Below, one piece after another: positions 10,301 through 19,120 of a stretch of 48,734 bases of DNA. The first letter of the stretch is position 1. The number at the start of each line of letters is the position of its first letter. This stretch comes from Clostridiales bacterium. GTDB taxonomy: Bacteria > Bacillota > Clostridia > Christensenellales > Aristaeellaceae. Position numbers and translations under genes: made by a program. The notes under the pieces are model-generated. The model was not told where the DNA came from. It saw nothing but the letters and a program-made list of their open reading frames with translations, and did not search any database. The DNA is taken from positions 1 to 48,734 of the forward strand of contig SVGY01000019.1 in NCBI GenBank assembly GCA_015056145.1, read 5' to 3'.

Positions 10301-10998
10301 ATCTGGGACTGGATAACAAGCCCTGCAATCCCTTCGATCTCGCTCTGGCTGCCAACCCGGTTGCCCTCAACACTGCCCGTGAAAACCACAGTAAGCTCTG
10401 CCATGCATTGATTGCTGGTTACCTGTGCACCGATCCTGTAACCTGGATGGTCATCGACCGTCAGCTGGAAGGCATGGAATATGTACAGATGCGCATCAAC
10501 GAGATCAACGGCAGGCTCAATGCCTGGCAGCCCCGTATTGCCTACGCCGAAACCGTTGCCAAGATGATGATCAACAAGCTGGTGCGTATCAACTTCGGCC
10601 AGGCGATCTACACCCTCAACGGCGCCAATGGTCCCTTGTACGATGATAATCTGACCAAGGAAGACATCGTTTCCCTGCGGGCTTTCGCCAAGTGCGCTGC
10701 CTACATGGGCGATCTTCCTGAAAACAACCCCATCCGCATGCAGCTGCAGGAAAATCTGATGCTTCTGGAACGGCGCACCAACGACGCCATCATGAACGGA
10801 ACCCAGACCCCCGAAATGATCTCCTCCATTCATGATGCCGCTGCCGACCTCCAGGAAAAGCTTGCGGATGAAATCAACGAATACACCAGACTCCAGCTTA
10901 CCGTGGGCATCGATCAGCAGCAGAACAGCAACATTCTGAACATGCTTCAGAAAATGAAGGCCACCGCTGACAGCTTCGAGCGCAACTACCGCGGATAA
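7378..10998 (+). CDS. Large tubulin/FtsZ-like protein, paralogue 2 (canonical signature)
   Basis: 1206 aa from the ATG at 7378. An ATG six bases upstream (7372) is only one base from the AGAGG at 7366-7370, whereas 7378 is spaced by seven, which decides the start. GLGGTGS occurs at residues 33-39 and the complete tubulin signature SGGTGSGT at 180-187. Very similar to paralogue 1 over the full length, apart from a divergent patch at about residues 75-360 and another near 735-800. In those patches the DNA is visibly more A/T-rich and uses different codons (for example bases 7590-8450). This looks like a mosaic made by gene conversion or recombination. Two unlike tubulins side by side suggest a heteropolymer or an active/regulatory subunit pair, by analogy with alpha/beta tubulin or BtubA/BtubB; that is inference. 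Confidence 0.83.
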   Translation: MEAHVATTVLAENELDISIDRVEKLDAPILVIGLGGTGSEAVHVIKNTFAKRYVLPKDANGLDIPVPKNTAYLVIDSDQKSKGNLGSDEFKNISDPSLQAILENKATSPWENEWLNKNLNAISDSTGAGTYRQAARLMLSHKYPDVFSAIANKLVSISTVAHGAGGNNGRVNIVVVCGISGGTGSGTFLDIAQIVRHIMRTDAHLQNLQYRIMSYIVMPDVSSTVVPAGDPLVKIFKSNSYAALKELDFWMGYGPVHETFYTMQYTGDAGSRIKWVKPFDACALLSGSTFQGTSYSDAKKVVFNTIAENLLNYLADENVNLDANGVPEHTYISYENNLKAAVIALDKHYPANYSYRSIGTYTKKIPKKKIVYYEGRKLFDTLMPLRDEFDTIIPPKTLLTKGMCRQDAVSICGELASHYRTFSGQVLLPVFCNNDINNPTLVENMRNMRPTPHDQDNFGNTPWRSAVVTPGAVNAAEQYLSIAWNYFVDFAKNVISDPELGPFALMEYLDGDQDMSLRHAMDEMLTNWESLRRNFQGAVGNLYGDCTNSWPRFTNPPLLGRARALEEYKACLTNYFDGLRRVAFADAYVAALTKLIKRIDEYRDSSLAQLCNAMDILDKEFKEDIASSTDTSSELFALSDIKDSLDQCFEAANVNNSIGRNFLNQLSTASFVSVRNADIHGGGLRFTFASTSLSSIRLALRNQLQNSFGSVNNQSMDGILEQMVGNDPAVKQNEMGKLSNSFLSSANPLFSVDTSLLASTGKAVYTYLAIPSNSPQYFNYYKANLPDVQPKSSSMQDHLFCLTTYDGMPLYLYSQMNDLENAYCSSLTDRQKSMGVHLVWNGDLNADVTENWTKLPSPKPFYLFGANGQPSEMKKYEAALKTLDRALACGIISIDDTTPNPSYTLRIKYTEGGNGAPKTSELIKSEAEAIDAMRNPATNAPLTDPEKLAPFMQYQADADVRIITDTCNPICMQKYLGLDNKPCNPFDLALAANPVALNTARENHSKLCHALIAGYLCTDPVTWMVIDRQLEGMEYVQMRINEINGRLNAWQPRIAYAETVAKMMINKLVRINFGQAIYTLNGANGPLYDDNLTKEDIVSLRAFAKCAAYMGDLPENNPIRMQLQENLMLLERRTNDAIMNGTQTPEMISSIHDAAADLQEKLADEINEYTRLQLTVGIDQQQNSNILNMLQKMKATADSFERNYRG

Positions 10999-11018
10999 GT
11001 TACCTTCGTTACAGGGTT

Positions 11019-11044
11019 TGCCTGCCGGTGCATTCCGGCAGGCA
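11019..11044 (+). other. Strong intercistronic hairpin after the second tubulin-like gene
   Basis: TGCCTGCCGG and CCGGCAGGCA form a perfect 10-bp stem with loop TGCATT, extendable by AGGG/CCCT. No U-run follows (CTTCTCTCCCC), so it is unlikely to be a full terminator. A hairpin here could protect the upstream tubulin message from 3' decay or lower read-through into the downstream genes, giving unequal protein levels within the operon. Confidence 0.6.
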
Positions 11045-11057
11045 GCCCTTCTCTCCC

Positions 11058-11069
11058 CTTGTATACAAG
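11058..11069. promoter_or_regulatory. Palindrome CTTGTATACAAG before the 821-aa gene
   Basis: Perfect 12-bp dyad ending 21 bases before the ATG at 11091 and just ahead of its AAGGAG. It may be a protein-binding site or the remains of an internal promoter. It does not match the palindrome at 236-247. Confidence 0.3.
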
Positions 11070-11090
11070 TCACTTGTTAAGGAGCACCTC

Positions 11091-13556
11091 ATGAACGTAT
11101 TTCTGTTTTACGGTAACCAGATCACCAGTCGTTTTCCCGAGATAATCAATTCGTGGAAACCTATGCTCGATAACCAGCATTGGAATGATTGCTGTTTTAT
11201 TTTGCTTTCCGAAAATGAATTTGATAACAACGCAATTTCTGAAGATCTCAGACCGATGATCGCAGGTCGAAGCAAGACTTTGACACAGCTGGGAGCAAAT
11301 GCCGGCGAAACGGTTGGCTACTTTGTTGCCGGGATGATCAACGGGCCCGGACGAATTCTGCTGCACTGTGTGTGCTCCAATCTTGATAATGAAGACCTGA
11401 ACGGCGCCGAGCTGAAACAGTTTATCGACAGTTTCCGCAATTACTTTGTCGGGCATCCCAACCCCATCATTTATCTGACCCTTTCCAGCCAGCCTGCCAC
11501 GCTGCAAAAACAGACTCGTTTTGTGACAGAGCTTTATTCCGGAGACTTCTTTTCTTATTCTTCCACTTACTTCCTTTCCGACACCAACGAGCACATGGCC
11601 CGGGTCCCATACCAGCAGCAGCTGCGTATGCTGATCTGCGAGCTTGCTCTGATCATAAAAAATGCTAGAATCCTTTCAAACGGAACCATCTATTCCCTGG
11701 GCTACTCCGTATTGAACGCCAACAACAGCGAGCTTTCCGACCTTGAAACCAAGACCATCGTTGAAGGCTGGCTGCGCAATGCTGTAAGCAATCTTGCTGT
11801 TTCCCCGGACAAAAAACTCTGGACTCTCATGACAGGCCAGACGCAGGCTCCCAATGATGTCAATTTCAAAGAAGTTGTCAGCCAGTGGATCCGCCAGCTG
11901 ACGGATGGCCTTATCCGTTTCCCCGGGGAGATTGCCCGCAGGAATAACCGCATTCTGGGAGCTCTGTACAGCGCCTCCAGCACGCCGGAACAAATGAAAT
12001 CCCATATTCTCAAATTCTTTGAGCTGAATAATTCCTCCGCCCATTTTGACGATGTGGCGAAAACATTCTTTAATGATTGCCTTGACAAAATGCTCTGTGA
12101 TCCCCATGCAGCGCATTTGAACAATCCCTCAACCAAAGCCTTTTTGAAAGACATCTGCGACATCCTCAAGAAAATTGCGGATTTCCCAATTCCTCGTTTC
12201 GAGGGCAGCCCCACCCCCCAAAAGAAATTTCTGGAATCCGTTCAGTCTTACACCGACCGCTGCTGCGAACAGTTTGAGAATGACGCTTACGAATACTGCA
12301 AAAACAAGGCCGTGCATACTATGGCTGGATATATGCTAAGGCACATCAACAAAATCGTCTATTTCGTTTCCAATGTGTCCAGCCCCGAGCCGCTCTTTTC
12401 CAAGCTTTGCATTCCCTTTGCAGAGCATACTGCCCTTTGCAACAAATATCCCAACATTCATAGCCAGATCTCCAATGCCCTTCTTATCGCCCCTCAGAAT
12501 TATCAGGCCTTGCTGGACAAACGCACTGCACCGCTTTTCGATACCAACGGACAACCGCTGATTCATGAATGGAAACAGATTATTGAATCCGCAGTTCTTC
12601 GGCTTCACATCAACCTACATGTGTACAATCCCACGTTCCTCAGCCGGCTCAACGAAGAATGTCCCACCGCCAATGCGCTGGAAACATTCATTGATACTTA
12701 CATCATACTGTCTTCCATGGTTCTGCGGTATGCCGGAATCGCTGGAGGCGCCGAATCCAAGTACCTGGTGGATAATATCCTGCAAAACCATCCTTGGCCC
12801 AATGCGCACGGCAACGACGTGTTTATTGTAAATACTGATAACATCGAACGCATCGACAGATTCAGGATCAACGAAACCATTTCCACTCTGTTGAGCATTA
12901 GGAACCGTGCACTTTTCCCCTATTTTTCCGATGTGGATGATGTACCTACGCACGACGCAGGTGAGGATATCCTTCAGGACATCGCTTTCCAGCATCCTGT
13001 GCAGGAAGTCGAAGAAACTTCCGCTTCCAAGGCTGCTTCTATGGAGCCCGGATATTTCAACATGAATATTGCCGTTACCCATCAGGCGGGTGGTTATATT
13101 CTCAATTGGGACTGGCCGCCGCATACTACCAACATGTATGTACGCATCGAGAATGAAGACCGTCTCATCCACCCGGGCTACCCCGTCGTTGGCGGCAATG
13201 CACTCGATCTGCATGATGTAACCGGCGGCGAACTGCCCTATGGCAAGCTGTCCATCACCATCAGCGGCAAGGATAACAAGGGAGTTACCCATTGGGACAA
13301 AAAGGATATCTGTGGCTCAAGAGATTCCCTTTCCTACAAGCTCAATAATGTCGGCGGCAACAGGATTACATTGTCGCTTACGGGAAGAGATGCATTCCTT
13401 GGCCAGGTTCTGTTCCAGAACGTGGTAAATGATCAGGTAACGCTGTATCCCCTTGCCCCATCTGAAAACAAAACATATGCAGGGCTGCAGCTCAGCGGCA
13501 ACAGCAGGCTTGTGGTCAATCCCGCCATCAGCTATCCCTGCGTGGAAATACGATAA
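11091..13556 (+). CDS. Operon protein of unknown function, 821 aa
   Basis: I do not recognise this family. The ATG at 11091 (MNVFLFYGNQ) is chosen because AAGGAG lies 8 bases before it; the frame is open further upstream but without a ribosome site. No signal peptide or membrane helix is seen. Residues 1-150 alternate hydrophobic strands and helices as in a Rossmann-like alpha/beta fold. The middle 150-640 looks mainly helical. Residues about 660-821 look like one or two beta-sandwich modules (regularly spaced Gly, Asn and aromatic residues). Lying between the tubulin pair and the GTPase gene, with an 18-base gap to the latter, it is probably an adaptor or scaffold of the same complex. It could also be a divergent GTPase-system accessory; no catalytic motif is evident. 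Confidence 0.7.
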   Translation: MNVFLFYGNQITSRFPEIINSWKPMLDNQHWNDCCFILLSENEFDNNAISEDLRPMIAGRSKTLTQLGANAGETVGYFVAGMINGPGRILLHCVCSNLDNEDLNGAELKQFIDSFRNYFVGHPNPIIYLTLSSQPATLQKQTRFVTELYSGDFFSYSSTYFLSDTNEHMARVPYQQQLRMLICELALIIKNARILSNGTIYSLGYSVLNANNSELSDLETKTIVEGWLRNAVSNLAVSPDKKLWTLMTGQTQAPNDVNFKEVVSQWIRQLTDGLIRFPGEIARRNNRILGALYSASSTPEQMKSHILKFFELNNSSAHFDDVAKTFFNDCLDKMLCDPHAAHLNNPSTKAFLKDICDILKKIADFPIPRFEGSPTPQKKFLESVQSYTDRCCEQFENDAYEYCKNKAVHTMAGYMLRHINKIVYFVSNVSSPEPLFSKLCIPFAEHTALCNKYPNIHSQISNALLIAPQNYQALLDKRTAPLFDTNGQPLIHEWKQIIESAVLRLHINLHVYNPTFLSRLNEECPTANALETFIDTYIILSSMVLRYAGIAGGAESKYLVDNILQNHPWPNAHGNDVFIVNTDNIERIDRFRINETISTLLSIRNRALFPYFSDVDDVPTHDAGEDILQDIAFQHPVQEVEETSASKAASMEPGYFNMNIAVTHQAGGYILNWDWPPHTTNMYVRIENEDRLIHPGYPVVGGNALDLHDVTGGELPYGKLSITISGKDNKGVTHWDKKDICGSRDSLSYKLNNVGGNRITLSLTGRDAFLGQVLFQNVVNDQVTLYPLAPSENKTYAGLQLSGNSRLVVNPAISYPCVEIR

Positions 13557-13574
13557 CATGAAGGAGCGCTTATC

Positions 13575-15161
13575 ATGAATTACGATTGTCTGTACTGCGG
13601 CAAATCCATTGCCCCTGAAGAAATTCTCTTTTTCAATGAAACCACTCAGCTTTTTGAAGATAGCGTGCGTTTTGACTTCCTTGAGAAGCACGGTATGTAT
13701 GTTGATGTGCAAACGGTAGAAAACAAGTACGGAAGGCTCTACTATCATGTAAGCGATGAGAACATTTCCCGCCGTGATATCAATGGCTTCCCCACCCTGA
13801 TTTCTGCCCGTCCCTGTGATGGCCTGACTCCCGATGAACTGTTTGTTCAGAAGGATTCCATCGATGCAAACAGCCAAATGGAAACCGTTGTCACCCAAGA
13901 AGAGAAGCCGGAAGAACCCGCTGTTGAAGAATTCGTTTTCGGCGGACAGTCTTCCTTTGGCATGTTTGGCGGCGCTCAGGAAAGCCAGCCGGAAAGCAGC
14001 TCTCCCTTTCAGCAGGTAAATTCAGAGCAGACTCAGAAACCCGCCGATACCGAACTGTGCAAAATCTCCTCCCGTGCCTGCCCTCACTGCCACTGCGAAC
14101 TTCCCCTCGACTTCGGCTTGATTCCCTCATATTTTATCCAACTTCTGGGGGGACGAGCTTGCGGAAAAACAGCTTTCCTGACCTGTTTGCACCAGCAACT
14201 CGACAAGCAGTTGCAGGGCAACGATCTAGGTAGCGTATGCCTTGAAAAAGAAAGCAATGCCTACCTACAGCCCAAAATCCAGTATTACGAAGAAACTGGT
14301 ACTCCTCGCCCCACTCCCCTTAATGAAAGTATTTTTCCCCTTGTTTATCATTTTACTACTAGCGGTAGCAACACGAGAAAAAAGGCTTTTATAGTTATTC
14401 ATGATATTGCGGGCGAAGGCATGGTCGGAAAAATGGATTATTTGCTAAGTCTTAAGGGTATGGAAAGAAGTACCAACTTTCTCTACCTGTTTGATTCCAA
14501 CCAGTTGACCCGTGGCGGTTACCACAGTGCGGTCAGTATAATGGAGAATGAAACTAATTCAAATGGTCACGACTTCTGTGCCGAAGATTTGTTTAGTCAA
14601 ATTGTTTCCGTTGGTGCAAGCGTGCAATTTATTACCGATGACAAAGGCTGTGATAATCTCGTAGCGGTGATGACTAAGCTGGACTTGCCTCTTAGAGTTG
14701 AAAAAGCCATGTTTGAACACGGCAAAATGGAAATCATGAATGATATTGGAAAATCTCACTATGGACAGATCAACCGTGATGTCTTAGATAGGGTTCGTAA
14801 TGAAATCGCTTTATTTGTTGATGCAAAGGCTCATGCTCCTTATGGCACCAACAGACTTCTTCGGGAACTGGCCGCTGCATTCCAGTGTTCACATGATAAC
14901 ATTTTCCTTTCCGGCATCAGCACCTACACCCGTTCCGTTGAGGAACAAAATCAAAATCGTTTCAACAAATTCGACTTCAGAAACCAGTATAACTCCGAAG
15001 GCTCAAAGCACCGCATCATTGAGCCGTTCCTTCTGCTTCTGTGGCGTTTTGGCTTGTTACCCGCCAGAAAAGATGGAATCGATTCCTATTGTGGTGAGAC
15101 CGAGGAAGCTAACGGCAAACAAAAGAAAAAACGCGGTCTTTTCGCTCGAAAAAAGAAGTAA
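13575..15161 (+). CDS. Zinc-ribbon P-loop GTPase (DO-GTPase/TRAFAC-like)
   Basis: 528 aa. All main GTPase motifs are readable: Walker A G192-GRACGKT199, a G3 motif D277-I-A-G280 and a G4 motif T367-K-L-D370. N-terminal C5-x2-C8 and C169-x2-C172 could be the two halves of one zinc ribbon. Between them residues about 118-150 are a low-complexity VFGGQSSFGMFGG-type segment rich in Phe, Gly, Gln and Ser. The C-terminus is a short basic tail (KKKRGLFARKKK). This layout fits the double-GTPase-like proteins found with GAP1 partners, and the next gene is GAP1-like. Expected role: a nucleotide switch governing the tubulin/vWA assembly (inference). The GTPase core (bases about 14220-14860) is more A/T-rich and richer in rare codons than its flanks. 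Confidence 0.8.
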   Translation: MNYDCLYCGKSIAPEEILFFNETTQLFEDSVRFDFLEKHGMYVDVQTVENKYGRLYYHVSDENISRRDINGFPTLISARPCDGLTPDELFVQKDSIDANSQMETVVTQEEKPEEPAVEEFVFGGQSSFGMFGGAQESQPESSSPFQQVNSEQTQKPADTELCKISSRACPHCHCELPLDFGLIPSYFIQLLGGRACGKTAFLTCLHQQLDKQLQGNDLGSVCLEKESNAYLQPKIQYYEETGTPRPTPLNESIFPLVYHFTTSGSNTRKKAFIVIHDIAGEGMVGKMDYLLSLKGMERSTNFLYLFDSNQLTRGGYHSAVSIMENETNSNGHDFCAEDLFSQIVSVGASVQFITDDKGCDNLVAVMTKLDLPLRVEKAMFEHGKMEIMNDIGKSHYGQINRDVLDRVRNEIALFVDAKAHAPYGTNRLLRELAAAFQCSHDNIFLSGISTYTRSVEEQNQNRFNKFDFRNQYNSEGSKHRIIEPFLLLLWRFGLLPARKDGIDSYCGETEEANGKQKKKRGLFARKKK

Positions 15162-15199
15162 CGCCTTTTATCGTAAAAAATGAATAAGGACGTGAAATC

Positions 15200-18100
15200 A
15201 TGGACCTTCAGCAAAGTTTTTACGGCGACGCTCCCCGGGTAGGCTTTGGTCGTCGTGCAATTACATCAAACTTTCCTTCGGGCATTTCCTGGATTGAATA
15301 TACGGAAAACAACATCCGTCTTGAAAACGTAACCCCCAATATTTCCGGAAAAGAAAACGGCGTATATGAAGCCAACGGCGCTTACGAGCTTCAGTCTCTG
15401 AATTTTGGCAAGCTTGCGGCAATACGTTCTTCCAGCAGTTATGCTATCAACAACGGAAGGATGAATGGCCGTCAGCATGACTATACCCAGATCGTTGCCT
15501 TCCCCAACGAGGAGGGGCTTTCCTGCGCCGATTGCTGGGAACCCGAACAGCTGGTGGACTTCCAGAACTTTATGTCAGTTGAAGATTTCTGGGACATCCG
15601 CTCCGACTATACGCCCGCCCCCATTTCCTGGGATCCGCCTGCAAAAACAGGAAGAACTCCTGCTGTGACCTTAAGCGAAATGGAAACCGCCCTGCTGTGC
15701 CGCTATTGGCAGGCTGCAAGCCGCCGTGTTTTCCCCTTTGCCGAGATCCCGACGGATACCGTCTTCCTGACCCTGTCCGATGCCAAGAACGATACGGAGG
15801 TTATCGAGCAGGCCAAAAATTTCATCACTGCTGTGCTTGTGCCCGGGCTGCCCCGTTCCGTTTTCAATATTCTCAGCGTGAGCGCCGGCATTTCGCCCAA
15901 GGGCGCAACCAAATGCAAACCTACTGCACTGGCCGTGCTTCTGCCCCTCGAGGCCGGAGATAGCAGCCATCCTTCCGTTTTCGACTTCCGCAAGGGCAGT
16001 TTTGTTAAGCTTTCTTCCATGGAAGCCAACTTCATGGCAGATATGGTTGCAGGGAAGATTTCCCCTTCTCTCATGTCCATGTACAAGCGCTATTGCGAAA
16101 AAATCACCCCCGTAAGTCAGGCTGCATGTCCCCTTATGGCAGATTATCACGTTGCTTTCTGTGCCTGGTATCTGGATAACCAGCTCCATAAAGGCAACGT
16201 GCAGGAAGCGCTGCAAAGCTTCAGTACCCTGTTCAAGCTGCTTGTACTCTCCCATAAGCTGACTCTGGATCAGGCGGAGTTTATCGCCTCCGAACTGGAA
16301 GAAAAGCTTTACTCAACCATCGATTATCAGGACGCTCCCTATTCAAAGGAAAACTTTGTTTTCCTTCTGGAACGGGTTTCGAGAACGCCTGCTCCCATTG
16401 CAAAAAAGCAGATGGCGTTGTTGGCTTCTCATCAGCGTCAGAAGCTTGCCCCCTTCTTTTTGGAGCCCTGGCCCGTAAACAATACCAATTACGAACGGCT
16501 TGCGGAAGTGCTCAAGTACATCCTCTTTGAAAGCTATCTGGAAAACGGCATCTCCGAATCCGTGCGCAATTTCCTTATGAACAAAGGCTTTGTTGCATAT
16601 TGCAAGAGTCAGCCCTGCCTTCACAAATCCATGGAGGAATATCTTGTCGCCTATTCCAAAAAGCATCCGGATCAGGGCTTGTTTATGCTGCCCCTTTCCG
16701 TGCTGTTCCTTGACGGCTACAATGTTCTTGGCCAGAGCATCCGCCTGCTGAGGGCAAAATACACCGAAAACCTTCCCGATAAAACCATCTGCGACAGCGT
16801 GTCCAAATCCTTCTCTTTCCTGAACGATGAGAACAAAGCTGAACTGAACCAATACTTCCTGGATTGTTTCCACGCCCATCGCAGCAACCCGGCCCCTCTG
16901 TCCGAAACCGTTCGCGGGCTGGCCACTGATACCACCGAAGCCCTTTGCATGATCTTCCACGATGAAACGCAGCATGTGAATACACAGGAGCCGCTTTCCG
17001 CACAGCAGATCACCCTTACCATGAACGTTTTCGGCCCTCACTGCACCAACAAAGAAGCTGTTGTTGATGCGTACAGAAACATGGTTCTTGCTGTGCTGGA
17101 TCATTCCTTCACCACGGGCATCAATCGCTTCCCCTGGTACTGTGAAACCGCTTCCCTTGCAAACATGCTGGATTCCCGTTATGTGCACTTCACCGGTATA
17201 AAATACCTCTGTCAGTACTGTTCCGCTGTTGGGAATATTCCCGAAAAAGCTCATTATGATACCATCTGCGGCTGGCTGAAGGCGGAGAACCTGAACCCCG
17301 AGTTGCAAAACACTATTAAGTCTACGCTGGAAACCCTCATGCCTGCCAGCGAGGAATACGCACGGGGCTCGCTCAATCTGCTGGGTTCTGTACAGCTGTT
17401 TCCGAAATTGCGGGAGCTGCTGATTACCATGACAAAAGAAACTGTTATGCGCAGCTGGGGTTCCACCGGCAAATACTGGAGCACTCTTGAATCCGCACAG
17501 GTCATGATGAGCATGGGCAACATTTCCTATCGGGAACTGGCCGACGAAAAGACTGTACAGCACGCCCGGGTTCTTTTGCAAAACATGATGTCGGCAGCGG
17601 ACAACCGCTCCCGTTTCCACGAGCTTTACAACGCAGGCATCCAGCATTCTTCCAATCCTTTCTACGCCTATTGGAATGAAGCCCTTAATGCCGCATTTTG
17701 CGAACGATACAACCTTCTGTTTGCGGATTGCCGCTCCCTCAGCGATGTAACCGACCTGCACGAGTTTGCAAAAACGCTGGGGGTTATTCCCAAGCTTCAA
17801 ACGGCTCCCGCTTACATCAACACCCTGTTGATCCTTGAAACACAAAACCTTCTGCACACGCAGGAACCCGTCTTCAACAATAACAAGCTGCTCACTGCGG
17901 TATTGGATCTTGCCAAACGCATTCTGCCTCAGGCAAGTACCGCCTCTTATGAAGTGGTTGTGAACATCGTCACCACCCTGACGGAAGAAAAAATTGCCGG
18001 TATCGATTTTGTCCGTTCCTGCATTCTTCTGCTTCTCCCCGCCAACATCCGCAGCAATACCATGGATGCCAACTATTTCCTTCTCAAGCGGTTCGTTTGG

Positions 18101-18382
18101 GACAGAACGCTTACAAAGAAACCTTTTGCAGATGAAAACCTGGAGGTTTTCCAGAAGCTGCTGTTTGTGTTTGAACTGCTGGACCGCTCGGACGTAATCG
18201 GCACAAATATGTGCGAGTCTATGTGCTACACGCTGATTAACCGTGCACCTTTTTCCGAATACACAGAAAAGGTGCGGGCAGACAAGGCAAACCTGAAGCT
18301 CTGTTTCCCCGGTGTATTTGCAAAAAAATCCAGCGTAAAAACCTACATTTCGCAGCATGCCGTCCGTTGGTTAAAAGACTAA
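15200..18382 (+). CDS. GTPase-associated protein, GAP1-N-like, 1060 aa
   Basis: The first 150 residues have the layout I associate with the GAP1-N domain: a QQxFYG start, a Gly-rich loop, and an R-x-H-D-Y-T-Q-I-V strand where the family has R-x-n-x-F-x-H-x-L. The rest (about 200-1060) is a long, mostly helical array with no membrane helix, resembling GAP1-M/C or a HEAT-like solenoid. GAP1 proteins are encoded next to DO-GTPases and are thought to be their effectors or regulators. Here the gap to the GTPase gene is 38 bases. AAGGA lies about 11 bases before the ATG. The family call rests on remembered consensus, not alignment, so 'large helical scaffold' is the safe description. Confidence 0.6.
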   Translation: MDLQQSFYGDAPRVGFGRRAITSNFPSGISWIEYTENNIRLENVTPNISGKENGVYEANGAYELQSLNFGKLAAIRSSSSYAINNGRMNGRQHDYTQIVAFPNEEGLSCADCWEPEQLVDFQNFMSVEDFWDIRSDYTPAPISWDPPAKTGRTPAVTLSEMETALLCRYWQAASRRVFPFAEIPTDTVFLTLSDAKNDTEVIEQAKNFITAVLVPGLPRSVFNILSVSAGISPKGATKCKPTALAVLLPLEAGDSSHPSVFDFRKGSFVKLSSMEANFMADMVAGKISPSLMSMYKRYCEKITPVSQAACPLMADYHVAFCAWYLDNQLHKGNVQEALQSFSTLFKLLVLSHKLTLDQAEFIASELEEKLYSTIDYQDAPYSKENFVFLLERVSRTPAPIAKKQMALLASHQRQKLAPFFLEPWPVNNTNYERLAEVLKYILFESYLENGISESVRNFLMNKGFVAYCKSQPCLHKSMEEYLVAYSKKHPDQGLFMLPLSVLFLDGYNVLGQSIRLLRAKYTENLPDKTICDSVSKSFSFLNDENKAELNQYFLDCFHAHRSNPAPLSETVRGLATDTTEALCMIFHDETQHVNTQEPLSAQQITLTMNVFGPHCTNKEAVVDAYRNMVLAVLDHSFTTGINRFPWYCETASLANMLDSRYVHFTGIKYLCQYCSAVGNIPEKAHYDTICGWLKAENLNPELQNTIKSTLETLMPASEEYARGSLNLLGSVQLFPKLRELLITMTKETVMRSWGSTGKYWSTLESAQVMMSMGNISYRELADEKTVQHARVLLQNMMSAADNRSRFHELYNAGIQHSSNPFYAYWNEALNAAFCERYNLLFADCRSLSDVTDLHEFAKTLGVIPKLQTAPAYINTLLILETQNLLHTQEPVFNNNKLLTAVLDLAKRILPQASTASYEVVVNIVTTLTEEKIAGIDFVRSCILLLLPANIRSNTMDANYFLLKRFVWDRTLTKKPFADENLEVFQKLLFVFELLDRSDVIGTNMCESMCYTLINRAPFSEYTEKVRADKANLKLCFPGVFAKKSSVKTYISQHAVRWLKD

Positions 18383-18413
18383 ACCGTTTCATGATCTAAG
18401 GAGGATATTGATT

Positions 18414-19031
18414 ATGTATGGAAATAACTGGAACAATTCCGGAAACGGCGCTTGGGGCAACTCCAACGAAAACAACTCCTTCAGCAGCGGATTTGGTTCG
18501 TCTCCCACCCCTACTCCCCCGCCCAGCCCTTCCGGCGGTTTGGCCGGTCGTCATTCGCCCAATTACATTGCCGCCGTCTGCGCTGTTTTGTTTATCGTTT
18601 GCTTCCTTTTCCTGCCCTTTATCAAGATTGCAGTTTTTCCCATCAGTGGCTTCACTTTCATGTGCAAGGTCAATGCATTGATGTGCATTCCCTTGGTGCT
18701 TGGTATTCTGATGGTCATCTCTTCGCTGATGCTGGATCGAAAGGTCAGCATTGGTGTGGGCGCTGTTACCGCAGTTACGTTGCTTATTCTGTTTTTGTGC
18801 TCCCGTTCCATTATACTCAGCGGTAATGGTCTGGGACAGCTCATTTCGCTGGTGCGTGTGAACTACGACACCGTTTCTCAGCTTGGTGAATTCGTACGGG
18901 TCCCCCTTGGCGTGGGCGGCGTGCTTTCCATTCTGCTGTGCCTGGTATTTATCTTTGTTGAGATTTTCCTTGCCGATGGTATACGCACCCGTGCAAGAAA
19001 TACCGACGGCAATATATGGCCTACCCTCTGA
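18414..19031 (+). CDS. Four-helix membrane protein with Asn/Gly/Pro-rich N-terminus
   Basis: 205 aa from the ATG at 18414, nine bases after a perfect AAGGAGG (18398-18404); a TTG two codons upstream is too close to it. Residues 1-45 are low complexity (NNWNNSGNG, SSGFGSS, then a PTPTPPPSP run) and carry no signal peptide. Four hydrophobic helices follow, at about 48-72, 82-102, 106-128 and 154-178. The N-terminal style matches that of the vWA membrane protein at 22824, so the two probably interact with the same partner or with each other. No known family recognised. Likely the membrane platform of the operon's complex. Confidence 0.75.
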   Translation: MYGNNWNNSGNGAWGNSNENNSFSSGFGSSPTPTPPPSPSGGLAGRHSPNYIAAVCAVLFIVCFLFLPFIKIAVFPISGFTFMCKVNALMCIPLVLGILMVISSLMLDRKVSIGVGAVTAVTLLILFLCSRSIILSGNGLGQLISLVRVNYDTVSQLGEFVRVPLGVGGVLSILLCLVFIFVEIFLADGIRTRARNTDGNIWPTL

Positions 19032-19120
19032 TATTCACGCCCTCCCATTGATGGTTGAAAAATCAAGCGGCTTTCTTCCATCTGCCTACAATATCGGCTG
19101 CCGCACCGATTCGTGATGCC

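Noticed and set aside
3685..10998. Reading the GLGGTGSEAV motif as a dinucleotide-binding Rossmann dehydrogenase or ThiF/E1-like enzyme
   Set aside because: A second Gly-rich signature (G[GS]TGSGT) about 150 residues later and the length fit the tubulin/FtsZ superfamily better.
19055..19120. Upstream TTG start for the second vWA-like protein
   Set aside because: It would place 22 polar residues before the signal peptide; the ATG at 19121 starts directly with the signal.
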